Source: Mucilaginibacter rubeus (GTDB lineage Bacteria > Bacteroidota > Bacteroidia > Sphingobacteriales > Sphingobacteriaceae). Taken from it: 64,000 bases of DNA. Position numbers and translations under genes: made by a program. The notes under the pieces are model-generated. The model did no database searches, was not told where the DNA came from, and was given only the letters and a program-made list of their open reading frames with translations. The stretch covers positions 3,534,001 through 3,598,000 of the forward strand of contig NZ_CP043450.1 in NCBI RefSeq assembly GCF_003286415.2. Reading direction: 5' to 3'. Positions 52,075-62,883 of the stretch are shown here, piece after piece. Positions within the stretch are counted from its first letter, which is position 1; each line of letters begins with the position of its first letter.

Positions 52075-54060
52075 ATGAAATTAAGATCTATCGGCATTGG
52101 CTTAATGTCGGTTTTAGCACTCGGCGCATCGGCGCAAAAAAGGAAACTCAATCCTAACGATACTTCATCAAACTACAATCCGGCAGAGGCTTTCAGGCCT
52201 ATGTTTTATACCGAAAAAGGTAACAATTTTCATTCGCCAAACGGTGCTCCCGGCCCAAAATACTGGCAAAACCGGGCCGACTATACCCTTAAAGTTAAAC
52301 TTGATACCACAAGCAAAACCATAAGCGGTACTGTTGTGATCAATTACACCAATAACAGTCCGGATGCCCTGCCATACCTTTGGCTGCAACTTGATCAAAA
52401 CACATACAAACAAGATGCCCGCTCTAATTTTTTCACAGATCATTCACCGGCTGCTGATCAGCATACCAGTGGTTACCAGATAGAATCCGTATCAGTTGAT
52501 TATGGCGATGTGGTTAAACCTGTGCCCTTCGTAATTTCTGACGCCCGTATGCAGGTCCGCCTTGCACACCCGCTGCAAAAAGGGGCCATCAAACTGCGTA
52601 TTAATTATCATTATACCATTCCTGGCGCTTTTGGCGGCCGTACCGATTATTGCGATACCAAAAATGGCAAGATCTATGAAATTGCCCAGTGGTTTCCGCG
52701 GATGTGCGTTTATGACGACAGTCATGGCTGGGATACCCTCCCGTTTTTAGGCAGCGGCGAATTTTATCTTGATTACGGAGATATAGATTATGCTGTTACT
52801 GTACCATGGGATATGATCGTAGCCGGATCGGGCGAATTGCTTAACCCTAAAGAAGTGCTTACCGCTAAACAGATTGCCCGATTAGATCAGGCGCGAAATA
52901 GCGATAAAACCATCATGATCCGCGATTTGGCAGAGGTTAACGATCATGCCAGTCGCCCGGTTAATAAGGGAACACTTACCTGGCATTTTAAAATGCTTAA
53001 TACGCGTGATGTTGCCTTTGGCGCATCAAAGGCTTATATATGGGATGCGGCAAGGGTGAACCTGCCCAGCGGCAAAAAGTCATTGGCAATGAGCGTTTAC
53101 CCAGCCGAAAGTTACGGCAACGACGCCTGGGGCCGGGCTACCGAATACCTTAAAAAATCAATAGAATATTTTTCGGAAAAATGGTTTGAATACCCTTACC
53201 CTGTTGCCATTAATGAGGCTGGTATTGCCGGCGGTATGGAATACCCCGGTATCGTGTTTGACGGCATTACCGATAAAGGCAGCGTACTGTATTGGGTTAC
53301 TGCGCACGAGATTGGCCACAACTGGTTCCCTATGATCGTAGGATCAAACGAGCGCCGCTACGGCTGGATGGACGAAGGCCTGAACACCTTTATAGATATC
53401 TACGCTTCCGACGCGTTTAACAAAGGCGAATACGCTCCGAAACGCGATAGCGAATACGCTCCGGGAGGTGGTAATCCAGCCGATGAGATCATACCGGCCA
53501 TGCTTGACCCGCAGTCGCCAAGTATTATGACAGCACCTGACGCTATTCCTGAAAAATACCGCCATCCGCTCACCTACTATAAACCTGCTTTTGGCCTGGT
53601 TTTATTACGTGAACAGATTTTAGGGAAAGACAGGTTTGATTACGCATTTAAAAACTATATTAATCAATGGGCTTTTAAACATCCGCAACCCGATGATTTC
53701 TTCAGGTCGATGGAGAATGGTGCCGGTGAAGACCTATCCTGGTTCTGGAAAGGATGGTTTTACAATAACTGGTTAGTTGATATAGCCCTCATTGATGCTA
53801 AATATGCAGGCAAGGATACTTCTAAGGGTATCACTATAAATGTGGTGAACAAAGAACAACTGCCAATGCCATTTACTGTAGAGGTAAAATTTAAAGACGG
53901 CAACAAAAAACGCTTTTACCTGCCGGTTGAAACCTGGCTGCAATACAAACAGATAAACTACACACTGCCTACCACACAGGAAGCCGAATCGGTAACTATT
54001 GATCCCGATGCTGCCCTGCCCGATCTTAACCGAGGCAATAATAGCCAAAAGGTTAAATAA
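52075..54060 (+). CDS. Secreted M1-family metallopeptidase
   Basis: This 661-residue protein has a signal peptide ([20 protein letters not shown]) and the M1 aminopeptidase architecture. The zinc site is [20 protein letters not shown] continuing to WMDEGLNTF, that is HExxH with a downstream glutamate, near residue 411. The exopeptidase-type motif appears as [10 protein letters not shown] near residue 385. The N-terminal 250 residues form the saddle-like beta domain. It probably trims peptides in the periplasm or outside the cell. It is divergent from the regulatory-domain gene, with 117 bases between starts. Confidence 0.93.
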   Translation: MKLRSIGIGLMSVLALGASAQKRKLNPNDTSSNYNPAEAFRPMFYTEKGNNFHSPNGAPGPKYWQNRADYTLKVKLDTTSKTISGTVVINYTNNSPDALPYLWLQLDQNTYKQDARSNFFTDHSPAADQHTSGYQIESVSVDYGDVVKPVPFVISDARMQVRLAHPLQKGAIKLRINYHYTIPGAFGGRTDYCDTKNGKIYEIAQWFPRMCVYDDSHGWDTLPFLGSGEFYLDYGDIDYAVTVPWDMIVAGSGELLNPKEVLTAKQIARLDQARNSDKTIMIRDLAEVNDHASRPVNKGTLTWHFKMLNTRDVAFGASKAYIWDAARVNLPSGKKSLAMSVYPAESYGNDAWGRATEYLKKSIEYFSEKWFEYPYPVAINEAGIAGGMEYPGIVFDGITDKGSVLYWVTAHEIGHNWFPMIVGSNERRYGWMDEGLNTFIDIYASDAFNKGEYAPKRDSEYAPGGGNPADEIIPAMLDPQSPSIMTAPDAIPEKYRHPLTYYKPAFGLVLLREQILGKDRFDYAFKNYINQWAFKHPQPDDFFRSMENGAGEDLSWFWKGWFYNNWLVDIALIDAKYAGKDTSKGITINVVNKEQLPMPFTVEVKFKDGNKKRFYLPVETWLQYKQINYTLPTTQEAESVTIDPDAALPDLNRGNNSQKVK

Positions 54061-54503
54061 CCTTCTCTCCTATGCCGGGTGCTCCGCATTACAGATGGAA
54101 TACCCGGCATATTTTCCAGTGATATCTTCACACTCTCTCTTTCAAAAAGCACAGCCACATTGTAAATATTTGGCCACCGTGCTCAATTATTAGCATCAAC
54201 AATAAAAATTAACACTCTTTTTAGGAATATTCTTAAAAAATCTATCAATTATTGAAATTTTAAAATCTCTACCAGTAAGTTAATAACATGCTTATTGATT
54301 AAAAGCAAGGTGGAAATTATTCCCCAATGTGGGTAAATTATAATTAATAATTAACCACACTTTTATTTTCATTTTCATAATAAAACCTCAAATCCAAGCC
54401 ATCATTTTCAACGTAAGTGCCTTATTGAGTGAAATATTGTAGTTTCGTCGCGTTTTTATTGAATTAGCATCATTATTGCAATTGCTCCCTAAAACCTATT
54501 AAT
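54061..54503. other. Intergenic region with terminator and AT-rich promoter region
   Basis: A hairpin (ATGCCGGGT at 54072 with ACCCGGCAT ending 54110, then ATTTT) ends the M1 peptidase gene. The remaining 390 bases are AT-rich and hold no plausible gene. TAGTTTCG at 54440-54447 is one base from the -7 consensus, but no -33 partner is seen. Confidence 0.6.
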
Positions 54504-57500
54504 TTGAAAGCACAATTACTCCGCGTTTTGTTTGCCGGCTACCTGCTATGCCTGTTCAGTACTGTTGCGGCGCAGGAAGTGCAGTTTACCGCTGCAAACC
54601 AGTTTTATTATAATCCTTATGATGATAATAATATTGGCAGCGTAGGTTACTTAAACCCATTAGCCAAAACCATTGTACTTACTTCAACTACAAGTACAAC
54701 TTTCAATAATACCATTGCTTTAACATCTGTTGCCGGCGTTAATCAAAAAAATAACATTTACGGCTCAATTATAGCTCCTACTCTCGACAGAAATCTTAAC
54801 GACTACGATTACGAATGGACTTTCCTATATAAAAACAATTCTTCTACGTCACCCATTGAACCTTATGATAACGGGCAAAGGTCCGGACCAGCCAATACTG
54901 GCGATGCTGCATGGCAATATTGGTTAAGTGCCAGTACCTATGACCAAACCTCCCAAACAATCCAGGGGTTTTATATGACACAGGTAGGAACAAACATGAT
55001 CCTCCGTTACAGAAATACCCAGTATGATATCCAATCTTTAATTACGTTTCCTATTACCAATAATGTTGTCTGGTCAATAAAAGTGCAACGCCTAAATACC
55101 GGTAAATGGTCTGTTTGGGCCAATCCTGTTTCGGGCTCCAGCAATGAAGCAACAACATATGTCGGCACATCAACACAAAGCAATTTAAATACTTACTCCT
55201 ATAGCATATTAGCTACTACCGATTTACGTACTACCGGTAATAATTTTTACTGGGATAACTTGAAACTGTATACACGCCGCATGAGTGTTACAAGTGTAAG
55301 TTCAACCAGCAACGGCATTACCCAGCCATCGTTTTATGCCGGGCAAACCAATGTTGTAACATCTGGCATTCAAATAAACACAAGGGGTACTTACACTATC
55401 GCGGATATAAATTTTGGCATAACTCCTTCCGGAGGTACCAACATAAATGCTTTTTTCACTAACGGGCGTTTGTATAAATCAATTGATGATACTTATACCA
55501 CTACAAGCGACAACTCACTGTTGGCCACAGTAAATATAAACAGTCCTACAATGCAGTCCGCATCTATCAACTCGGGCTCAGGCGATCCAAATTACAGCTC
55601 AGGAAATTCAGATGGCTCATTGACCCGCGTGGCTGATTATTTTTTAGTAGTAGATGTGCTTTCGTCGTTAAATTATGGTAACCCAGCCCCATATAATACT
55701 TATACTCAAACGGGTGCTGTACAAATCCGAACTACAGATTATACCAACCCAACATATAATGGTTATACCAATAACTCAACTACCGGTAATAATATCGTAT
55801 CGTTCACAAACGTGGCCCCTCCTACTGCATCTTCAGTATCACGCTGCGGTGCCGGGCAGGTAACTTTGACAGCTTCAGGCGGCTCTCCGTCGGGTGGTAC
55901 CTATAAATGGTACACTGCCGCTACCGGCGGTACTGCAGTGGCAAGTACAGCAAGTTATTCGCCGACTATAACAACCACAACTACATTTTATGTTACTTAT
56001 ACTTCGGGCGGCTCAGAAAGCCCCCGTACTGCAGTTACAGCAACCATTAATCCCATAGTTAGTTCTCCGGTACCCAATGCCGCGATTTCGTATTCCTTCA
56101 GTGGTAATACAAAAGATGTTTCGGGTAATCAAAATGACGGCGTATTGGAAAATGCGCCTACTTTAACTACCGACAGGTATGGTTTCGCTAATAGTGCTTA
56201 TAGCTTCAATGGCAGCACACAGTGGATGTCATCAACAACACAAATTGCCGGTCCGCAAACTTTTACTATAAGTATGTGGTTTAATACCACAACAACTTCG
56301 GGAGGAAAGCTTATAAGCTTTAGTGACGGCCAAAACGTATCAGCTTCAGGCGGCTATGACCGTCACCTTTATATGACCAACAGCGGACAGCTGATTTTTG
56401 GTGTTTATAACGGCGGCACGCGCACTGTAACTTCGGCCTCAAGTTATAATGACGGTAACTGGCACCACGTGGTAGTTACGTTCGGGGCTACATCAGGCAT
56501 TGTGATGTATGTAGATAATAATTCCGTTGGTTCATTGGCATATTATGCGGCCGAAACACGGAACGGCTATTGGAAAATTGGCTTCGATGATTTAGGTGGT
56601 TCATGGCCATCAATCCCCACAAGCAAATATTTTAATGGTAGTATCGATGATGTAGCCATATACAATACAGAGCTTACAAGTTCGGCAGTTAGTGCGCTTA
56701 ATGATGTTAACCAGATAGGCAGCTATACTCCCGTTTGTGCCGGCAGTCCTATCAGCATTTATGCTCCAACCATTACCGGTGCTACCTATAACTGGACAAG
56801 CCCATCAGGTACTACTTATCAGGGGAACCCGGGGGTATTTTCAAGTGCCTCAGCGGGTAATTATACTTTAACAGTAACCGGCGGGCCGGGCAGCTGTTCA
56901 TCAACTGCGACTTATACCCCAACAGTAACCAGCTTACCTGGCAGTGTATTTACAGCCACATCTCCGGTTACTGTTGTTACGGGCACTTCTACTGTTACCC
57001 TTACAAGCACTTATGATGCTACCGCAACGTATACCTGGTCATTTGACAGCGGCACGGCAACAGGCAGCACACAAGCCGGATACAGCGTTTCATGGCTTAC
57101 CTCGGGTACTAAAACCATAAGCCTGACTGTAACCAAAGGCTCATGTTCAAGCACAACAACCCAAACCGTGGTTGTCGGTCTCGCAGGCCCTACAGTAAGT
57201 GGCACAACTCTTTGCGGTGCGGGGAGTACAACACTTACAGTAACCGGAGCAATTGCCGGGGTTACCTACAACTGGTATATTGACAATACAACAACCACCG
57301 CCCTGCAGAGCAGTACTTCGGCAAGTTATACGCCATTTGTAGGCGGCACTACAACTTTTTATGTTTCGGCAACATCCGGAACAACAACCACACTGCGCAC
57401 CGCAGTTACGGTTACTGTAAATCCAAAAGCATCATCATCTATAAACAGCCCGATGTTAAGCTATCCGTTTGAAAGTGGCAGTTTAACGGACTGGTCGGGC

Positions 57501-60500
57501 TTAAGTAACAACGGCACCCTGCAAGGCACTACGCTGCCTACTACAGTAGCCGACAGAAATGGCCTTGCCAATGGTGCTTACAGCTTTAGCGGAACAAATG
57601 CAAGCCCGCAATATATATCAACAACAACACAGTATGTTCCGCTAATTTTTAGTTACAGCATATGGTTTAAAACAACCGTTGCGGGCGGCAAGCTAATAGG
57701 CATAGGCGGGAATCAAACAGGTAGCAATGCAACGCAAGACCGTAACCTGTATATGAATGATGCAGGCCTGTTATATTACGGTGTTTACAACGGGGGCACT
57801 GTAACTATCAACACAACCACTGCTTACAACGATGGGTTATGGCACCATGTTATTGTAACCGATGGACCTACCAATGGTATGCGTATATATGTAGACGGCA
57901 CTCAGCAAGCATCAACAGCTACTTATACAGTTCCGCAGCAAATTAATGAGTTTTGGCGCATTGGAGGTGATAACCTGCAGGGTTGGCCAAGCCGTCCGTC
58001 AAATGATTATTTTGTTGGTATACTTGACGATGTGGCTATTTATAACCACGAACTTTCTGCTTCAGAGATCACATCAAACGATATGAACCTGTACAAGTTC
58101 TCGGCAGGTTACTGTGCTAACAACCCCTTAACTATTACCGCCCAAACAATGCCTGGTACGCCAACTTACAGTTGGGTTGATAATGCAACTCCAAGTATCA
58201 CAGGAAGCGGTAACCCGGCTACATTTAGCAAAGCCACAACTACTAACTACACGCTTACCACAACGGTGAACGGTTGTACCCAGAACACAGCCATCGTAAC
58301 ACCAACCTTACAAACTTATACCTGGACTGGCTTGGCGGGAACCACAGCGGTAGGCACCGATAACAACTGGACTAACACCTCAACAGGTATTGCTGGCCAG
58401 GCCCCTAAACTGGACGGCACCGAAGCTATTATTATAGGCGTGGCTACAACAAACTTTTATCCGGTATTAACAGCCAATAAGAGCGCCTATACACTTACCG
58501 TTAATAACGGTGCCAAACTGGATTTGGGTGGATTTACATTAAATGTAGGCTGCAATATATTCAACAGCGCCGGCGGCACACTTACTATGGGTACCGGGAC
58601 CAATTTCAACGCCTCTGGTATTACCTGGAATGGGGTATCACCAAATACCAATCAATCATTTACTGGTTCAAGTACCGCAAGCACATCGCAATTAGGTAAT
58701 ATGACAGTAAGCAACACAGTTACAGGTGGCAATGTAACAATAACTGCAGGCAAGCTTGATCTGTACAACGTACTTACCATGACCAGCGGTAACCTTATTG
58801 TTAGTTCCCCGGCTACAGTTACATTAAAAAGCTTAGCAACACAATCGGCTACTGTAGCCGCCATACCTTCTGGATTAACCATTACCGGTAACTTTAGTGT
58901 AGAAAGATATATCGCCGGTGGCACCTCAAAAAGAGGTTACCGCCTGTTAACCTCGCCGGTAAATAATGGCTCGGGTATTTATACCGTTAACTATTTTAAA
59001 AACAACGCATATGTGACCGGAACAACAACTACCTCCGGTGGCTTTGACCTTTCGCCAAATGCCAACAACCCAACTATATATTTCTTCAGGGAAAACCTTG
59101 CATCGTCAAATACAAGTTTCACAAGCGGAAATTACAGGGGGCTTAACAATTTAAACAGCGCACCAAACTATGCGTTTGATGGAGAATCTGGCACATTTAC
59201 TTTACCTGTAGGTAATGGTTTTCTATTCTTTTTCAGAGGTGACAGGTCTGTAGCCAGTATAGCAGCCGAAACTGTTGCAAGCTACGTACCAACAGGAACC
59301 ACTTTTACTACTACGGGCACTTTAAATACCGGTAATATCACCGTTAAGCATTGGTATAGTCAGGCTTCTACGTTAATGTACAGCACTACCACAGGCAGTA
59401 AAGTATCCGGTTATAACCTGGTTGGCAACCCTTATGCAAGTACCATAAACATTGAGAAATTTAACAGGCAATCGGTACAGGCTAAATCCTCTATTTATGG
59501 AGGGGGCTTCCCGGATGAATCAGGAGCTACCTTAAGCAGCCCGCTTAAAATATGGGTGTTCAATCCAGTAACCAAACAATACTCTACTTACGAGCAAAAG
59601 AAAACAGCAATTGCTTCGGCAGATACAGTTTCAAATGTTAATCCCGGCATATCAAGCGATGGTTTTGCAAGTAACATGATAGCAACCGGCCAGGGTTTTT
59701 TTGTACGCGCAACTGCTACCGGACAGACATTAACCTTCAGAGAGTCGGCTAAAACAAATACACAACCAAACACCGGTTCGTTAAATGCTATATTAAGTAC
59801 CCCGGACAGACCGGTTTTGGCTTCAACATCTAAACTTGCAAGCTTTGCAACTATGCAACCTCAGGCAGTTAACGAGAGTGATGCAGAACCAAGGCTCCGT
59901 TTCAGGCTCATAAAAGATTCGGTAAATGTTGATGCCGTGGTACTTGCGCTTGATAAAGACATCAGCCCACTGTTTAATAAAGAAAAAGATGCCGAGGATC
60001 TTGGAGGTAGTGGCGCCCTGGTAAGTTTGTCAATATTTTCTGCTGATAGCCTAAAAGCCACCATCCATCGCAGACCTTTCCCGCACAAACAACAGGAGGT
60101 AATTCCTCTATTTGCTGATGCTACCGCTTCAGGCCCTTACCAGTTAAAACTATCTGATTTGACGGATCTACCGGATATTTATGAAGTTTGGTTAAAAGAT
60201 GCATTAACCAAAGATTCGCTGGATATCAAAAACAACCGCACTTACAACTTCAATATTGATAAAGGCAATGCGGCATCATTTGGTAAAGACCGTTTTTCAA
60301 TTGTTTTACGCCAGGATCCGGCGTTGGCCTTAAAGTTGATTGATTTTACAGCTGTTAAGGTTATAGCGGCCGCAAAAGTAACCTGGACAGTAAAAAACGA
60401 AGCCAACTATACTACCTTTGTTGTGCAAAAAAGTACCGATAACGGAACAACATGGCAAAATATTGATGTGATTCAATCAAACAGCGCCGGCAGCTACAAC

Positions 60501-60878
60501 TATACCGATGTTAACCCGGTTAAAGGGCTTAATAAATATCGTTTACAGCTTACAGATCTTAACAATGATATTAGTTTTTCAAAAGATGTTTCGCTGATGT
60601 ATGCTAATATCAGTAATACTATAGCTAATAACTGGCTTTCTGTTTACCCGAACCCAACAGCAGAAAGTATTAACATTAGAATATCGCAACCAAACGCCTC
60701 ATCTAATTATAATATTGAAATAACTAACAGTAGTGGCATAATATTAAAATCAGTAAATATTACTGAACTTTACTGGAAAAATAACGTAAGCAGCTTCGTT
60801 CCAGGAACCTACATTGTTAAGGTTATCAATAACAAGACCAAGCAGTTAGTTGGAGTAAGTAAATTTGTTAAACTATAA
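54504..60878 (+). CDS. Giant secreted T9SS protein with two LamG-like domains
   Basis: This 2124-residue protein starts at TTG (no nearby ATG) with a signal peptide (MKAQLLRVLFAGYLLCLFST). A concanavalin-like N-terminal region of about 430 residues is followed by Ig-like modules (about 438-525, 895-977), a PKD-like module (about 812-893) and two LamG-like domains (about 527-740, 984-1195), the last with phrases such as DGNWHHVVVTFGA and DGLWHHVIVTDGP. The last 670 residues match the C-terminal part of the 34425 protein and end in a type A sorting domain. It is probably a surface adhesin or glycan-binding protein. Confidence 0.88.
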   Translation: MKAQLLRVLFAGYLLCLFSTVAAQEVQFTAANQFYYNPYDDNNIGSVGYLNPLAKTIVLTSTTSTTFNNTIALTSVAGVNQKNNIYGSIIAPTLDRNLNDYDYEWTFLYKNNSSTSPIEPYDNGQRSGPANTGDAAWQYWLSASTYDQTSQTIQGFYMTQVGTNMILRYRNTQYDIQSLITFPITNNVVWSIKVQRLNTGKWSVWANPVSGSSNEATTYVGTSTQSNLNTYSYSILATTDLRTTGNNFYWDNLKLYTRRMSVTSVSSTSNGITQPSFYAGQTNVVTSGIQINTRGTYTIADINFGITPSGGTNINAFFTNGRLYKSIDDTYTTTSDNSLLATVNINSPTMQSASINSGSGDPNYSSGNSDGSLTRVADYFLVVDVLSSLNYGNPAPYNTYTQTGAVQIRTTDYTNPTYNGYTNNSTTGNNIVSFTNVAPPTASSVSRCGAGQVTLTASGGSPSGGTYKWYTAATGGTAVASTASYSPTITTTTTFYVTYTSGGSESPRTAVTATINPIVSSPVPNAAISYSFSGNTKDVSGNQNDGVLENAPTLTTDRYGFANSAYSFNGSTQWMSSTTQIAGPQTFTISMWFNTTTTSGGKLISFSDGQNVSASGGYDRHLYMTNSGQLIFGVYNGGTRTVTSASSYNDGNWHHVVVTFGATSGIVMYVDNNSVGSLAYYAAETRNGYWKIGFDDLGGSWPSIPTSKYFNGSIDDVAIYNTELTSSAVSALNDVNQIGSYTPVCAGSPISIYAPTITGATYNWTSPSGTTYQGNPGVFSSASAGNYTLTVTGGPGSCSSTATYTPTVTSLPGSVFTATSPVTVVTGTSTVTLTSTYDATATYTWSFDSGTATGSTQAGYSVSWLTSGTKTISLTVTKGSCSSTTTQTVVVGLAGPTVSGTTLCGAGSTTLTVTGAIAGVTYNWYIDNTTTTALQSSTSASYTPFVGGTTTFYVSATSGTTTTLRTAVTVTVNPKASSSINSPMLSYPFESGSLTDWSGLSNNGTLQGTTLPTTVADRNGLANGAYSFSGTNASPQYISTTTQYVPLIFSYSIWFKTTVAGGKLIGIGGNQTGSNATQDRNLYMNDAGLLYYGVYNGGTVTINTTTAYNDGLWHHVIVTDGPTNGMRIYVDGTQQASTATYTVPQQINEFWRIGGDNLQGWPSRPSNDYFVGILDDVAIYNHELSASEITSNDMNLYKFSAGYCANNPLTITAQTMPGTPTYSWVDNATPSITGSGNPATFSKATTTNYTLTTTVNGCTQNTAIVTPTLQTYTWTGLAGTTAVGTDNNWTNTSTGIAGQAPKLDGTEAIIIGVATTNFYPVLTANKSAYTLTVNNGAKLDLGGFTLNVGCNIFNSAGGTLTMGTGTNFNASGITWNGVSPNTNQSFTGSSTASTSQLGNMTVSNTVTGGNVTITAGKLDLYNVLTMTSGNLIVSSPATVTLKSLATQSATVAAIPSGLTITGNFSVERYIAGGTSKRGYRLLTSPVNNGSGIYTVNYFKNNAYVTGTTTTSGGFDLSPNANNPTIYFFRENLASSNTSFTSGNYRGLNNLNSAPNYAFDGESGTFTLPVGNGFLFFFRGDRSVASIAAETVASYVPTGTTFTTTGTLNTGNITVKHWYSQASTLMYSTTTGSKVSGYNLVGNPYASTINIEKFNRQSVQAKSSIYGGGFPDESGATLSSPLKIWVFNPVTKQYSTYEQKKTAIASADTVSNVNPGISSDGFASNMIATGQGFFVRATATGQTLTFRESAKTNTQPNTGSLNAILSTPDRPVLASTSKLASFATMQPQAVNESDAEPRLRFRLIKDSVNVDAVVLALDKDISPLFNKEKDAEDLGGSGALVSLSIFSADSLKATIHRRPFPHKQQEVIPLFADATASGPYQLKLSDLTDLPDIYEVWLKDALTKDSLDIKNNRTYNFNIDKGNAASFGKDRFSIVLRQDPALALKLIDFTAVKVIAAAKVTWTVKNEANYTTFVVQKSTDNGTTWQNIDVIQSNSAGSYNYTDVNPVKGLNKYRLQLTDLNNDISFSKDVSLMYANISNTIANNWLSVYPNPTAESINIRISQPNASSNYNIEITNSSGIILKSVNITELYWKNNVSSFVPGTYIVKVINNKTKQLVGVSKFVKL

Positions 60879-60895
60879 TAAAAGATATTGTGAGT

Positions 60896-61096
60896 ATGAT
60901 TAGGAAAATATTTTCAGCTACCCTTGTTTTTGTAATGGCGGCATTAAGTTGCTTTGCCCAGTTGGAGTCTCCTTGTGAACCTACGGATAATGATTCTCCC
61001 TGCCCGCTCGATACCTGGGTAATTGTTTTAGCAATTGTGGCATTTGTTTTTGCAGTTATTCATTTATACCGCAAACAGAAAGCAATACAAGCATAA
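60896..61096 (+). CDS. Small membrane protein with cysteine motif after the T9SS giant
   Basis: This 66-residue protein has an N-terminal signal (MIRKIFSATLVFVMAALSCF, then AQ), a short acidic segment with cysteines (LESPCEPTDNDSPCPLDTW), one membrane helix (VIVLAIVAFVFAVIHLY) and a basic tail RKQKAIQA. The order CPxD, then a helix, then a basic tail resembles small proteins I associate with the ends of secreted-protein loci in Bacteroidota. It starts 17 bases after the giant gene, so it is cotranscribed. ATG 60896 is preferred to GTG 60890. Function unknown. Confidence 0.72.
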   Translation: MIRKIFSATLVFVMAALSCFAQLESPCEPTDNDSPCPLDTWVIVLAIVAFVFAVIHLYRKQKAIQA

Positions 61097-61209
61097 ATAC
61101 TTTGGAGCGGCTGCAAGCCGAATGAGCATTGGGAGCACACTCATAACCATTGAATAAAATCGAACATGCTATTCGATAATTCTATTCCGTTAACCCCATA
61201 AACAAAAAC

Positions 61210-61240
61210 ACCTTCTGACTTTACGCCAGAAGGTATTTTC
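61210..61240. terminator. Hairpin between convergent genes
   Basis: ACCTTCTG and CAGAAGGT form an 8-bp stem with a 9-base loop. ATTTTC follows on the plus strand and GTTTTTG on the minus strand, so it may work in both directions. Confidence 0.7.
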
Positions 61241-61270
61241 ATTTAGTTCAATAAATCGATCAGCAATTTT

Positions 61271-61945
61271 TTAAGCCTTTCTCATTGGTACCTGGGGTTG
61301 CTGTACCTGGTTAAGGTTCAGTTGTTCGATGATACCGTTAACCACTTTTGGTAATTCCTTTACGGTTCTTTGCGGATTGTGTAGTTCGCCTACACCAAAG
61401 CCGCGCCATACTAATTTGCGCGATCTGGCATCCATAATGTCAATGATTAGCGTACCTTCTTTGTAAGGCACCCGGGCATAGCCACCACCACCGTAGCCAT
61501 AGCCGTAACCATAAGGATAGCCCCAGCCCCAGCCACCGTAACCATAAAACGGACGATAGCCCCAGCCGCCGCCCCAACCCCAGCCAAATCCTAAGCCAAA
61601 ACCAGGATAGCCGCCATAGTAGGCTGGATAATAAAACTCAGTTTTCATTCCCCTGCCGGTAACGGTAGTATAACTCACCATTAAATCGGGGTTGCTTTCC
61701 TGAAATTTCAATCCTTTGTTTTCCAATGCAGAAATAGCCGCATCCTTAACTCTTTCATCAGCCACTTCCTTTTTTACAACTGCGCCGGCTTTATTGGTCA
61801 TGGTTGCAGGAGGTAGCCAGGCAAATGTACGGTAAGCGGATAAATCTGTTTTGTTTCGGGCTGCGGTGTAATAATTGTAGCTGCTGCATGCAGACAGAGT
61901 GGCCACCAGCAGTAACACCAGCCCTGTATTAATAGTTTTTTTCAT
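61271..61945 (-). CDS. DUF4136 lipoprotein
   Basis: This 224-residue protein has a lipoprotein signal (VLLLVATLSAC, cysteine at residue 20), followed by the DUF4136 pattern (TDLSAYRTFAWLPP, then ALENKGLKFQESNPDLMVSY). A glycine, tyrosine and tryptophan-rich insert of about 55 residues follows (FGWGWGGGWGYRPFYGYGGW). The domain resumes at GTLIIDIMDARSRKLVWRGF. The insert is a flexible surface region also seen in relatives. Likely an envelope lipoprotein; no biochemical role is known. Confidence 0.9.
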   Translation of the reverse strand: MKKTINTGLVLLLVATLSACSSYNYYTAARNKTDLSAYRTFAWLPPATMTNKAGAVVKKEVADERVKDAAISALENKGLKFQESNPDLMVSYTTVTGRGMKTEFYYPAYYGGYPGFGLGFGWGWGGGWGYRPFYGYGGWGWGYPYGYGYGYGGGGYARVPYKEGTLIIDIMDARSRKLVWRGFGVGELHNPQRTVKELPKVVNGIIEQLNLNQVQQPQVPMRKA

Positions 61946-62151
61946 GACAAATTACTCCCTTTATTTAAATCATTAGACTGTGCCGGAAATAAAGGTTTAA
62001 TTTAAATAATTATTTATTTAAATATGCCTGGAAAAACCGCCTTATAAAAAAGTAACGATGTTTAGCACAGATGTCACGACGAACAAAGCCAAATGATGCA
62101 GATAGCAGGAAGAAAAATGATGTGCAGAAAGCCTGCTTACACGATATGGAA

Positions 62152-62724
62152 TTATTTATTTAACGCGATCAGTTGGGCATAAACCTTCTCGGTAGGCAAA
62201 CCAACAACATTGGTGTATGAGCCATCTATGCGTTCAATACCTATCAGGCCAATTAACTCCTGGATACCGTATGATCCGGCTTTATCGAGCGGCTGATACT
62301 TATCTACATAATTGCTGATCTCAGCATCCGAAAGCTTGCGGAAGAATACTTCGGTAAGGTCGTAAAAATTATTATACCGCCCTTTATACAGCAAGCATAC
62401 ACCGGTAATAACCTGGTGCACCCTGCCAGATAATCTTTGCAGCATTTCAATAGCATGCTCACGGGTTTCGGGCTTGCCCAATATCAACCCATCAATACAA
62501 ACTATGGTATCGGCGGTAAGCACAACCTCATCCCCTACCGTTTCATCAAAGGCTTCAGCTTTTTTACGGGCGATATGCAAGGCAACTTCAGGCGGGGTCA
62601 ATCCTTCGGGAAAGGATTCATCAACATCTTTAAGTACAACCCTAAAATCAATATCCATAAGCCTGAGCAGCTCCTGCCGCCTTGGTGATTTTGATGCGAG
62701 AATTACGTGTGGGATTTTTTGCAT
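62152..62724 (-). CDS. maf: Maf-family nucleotide pyrophosphatase
   Basis: This 190-residue protein is a house-cleaning nucleoside triphosphate pyrophosphatase. It starts with the phosphate-binding loop ILASKSPRRQELLRLM, followed by VVLKDVDESFPEG, VVLTADTIVCIDG and ILGKPETREHAIEML. The C-terminal DKAGSYGIQELIGLIGIERI completes the site. It may hydrolyse dTTP or UTP and modified forms. It lies downstream of kdsC on the same strand, separated by a palindromic repeat of about 150 bases. Confidence 0.94.
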   Translation of the reverse strand: MQKIPHVILASKSPRRQELLRLMDIDFRVVLKDVDESFPEGLTPPEVALHIARKKAEAFDETVGDEVVLTADTIVCIDGLILGKPETREHAIEMLQRLSGRVHQVITGVCLLYKGRYNNFYDLTEVFFRKLSDAEISNYVDKYQPLDKAGSYGIQELIGLIGIERIDGSYTNVVGLPTEKVYAQLIALNK

Positions 62725-62732
62725 GTGTTTTT

Positions 62733-62878
62733 AGTTCATAGTTGATGGTTCATAGATGATGGTAACAGGATTGATTAGTTCATGGCAAATAGTTCATAGA
62801 TCATAGCAGCAGCAAAACTGTTTGTCACCCTGATATGCTGGGCTAATTCCATGAACCATGATCTATCAACTATGAACT
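62733..62878. repeat. Palindromic repeat, TTCATAGTT family
   Basis: The left arm AGTTCATAGTTGATGGTTCA continues to GATGATGG, and the right arm CCATGAACCATGATCTATCA continues to ACTATGAACT. They are largely complementary over 30 bases. It fills the gap between kdsC and maf. Confidence 0.8.
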
Positions 62879-62883
62879 ACAAT

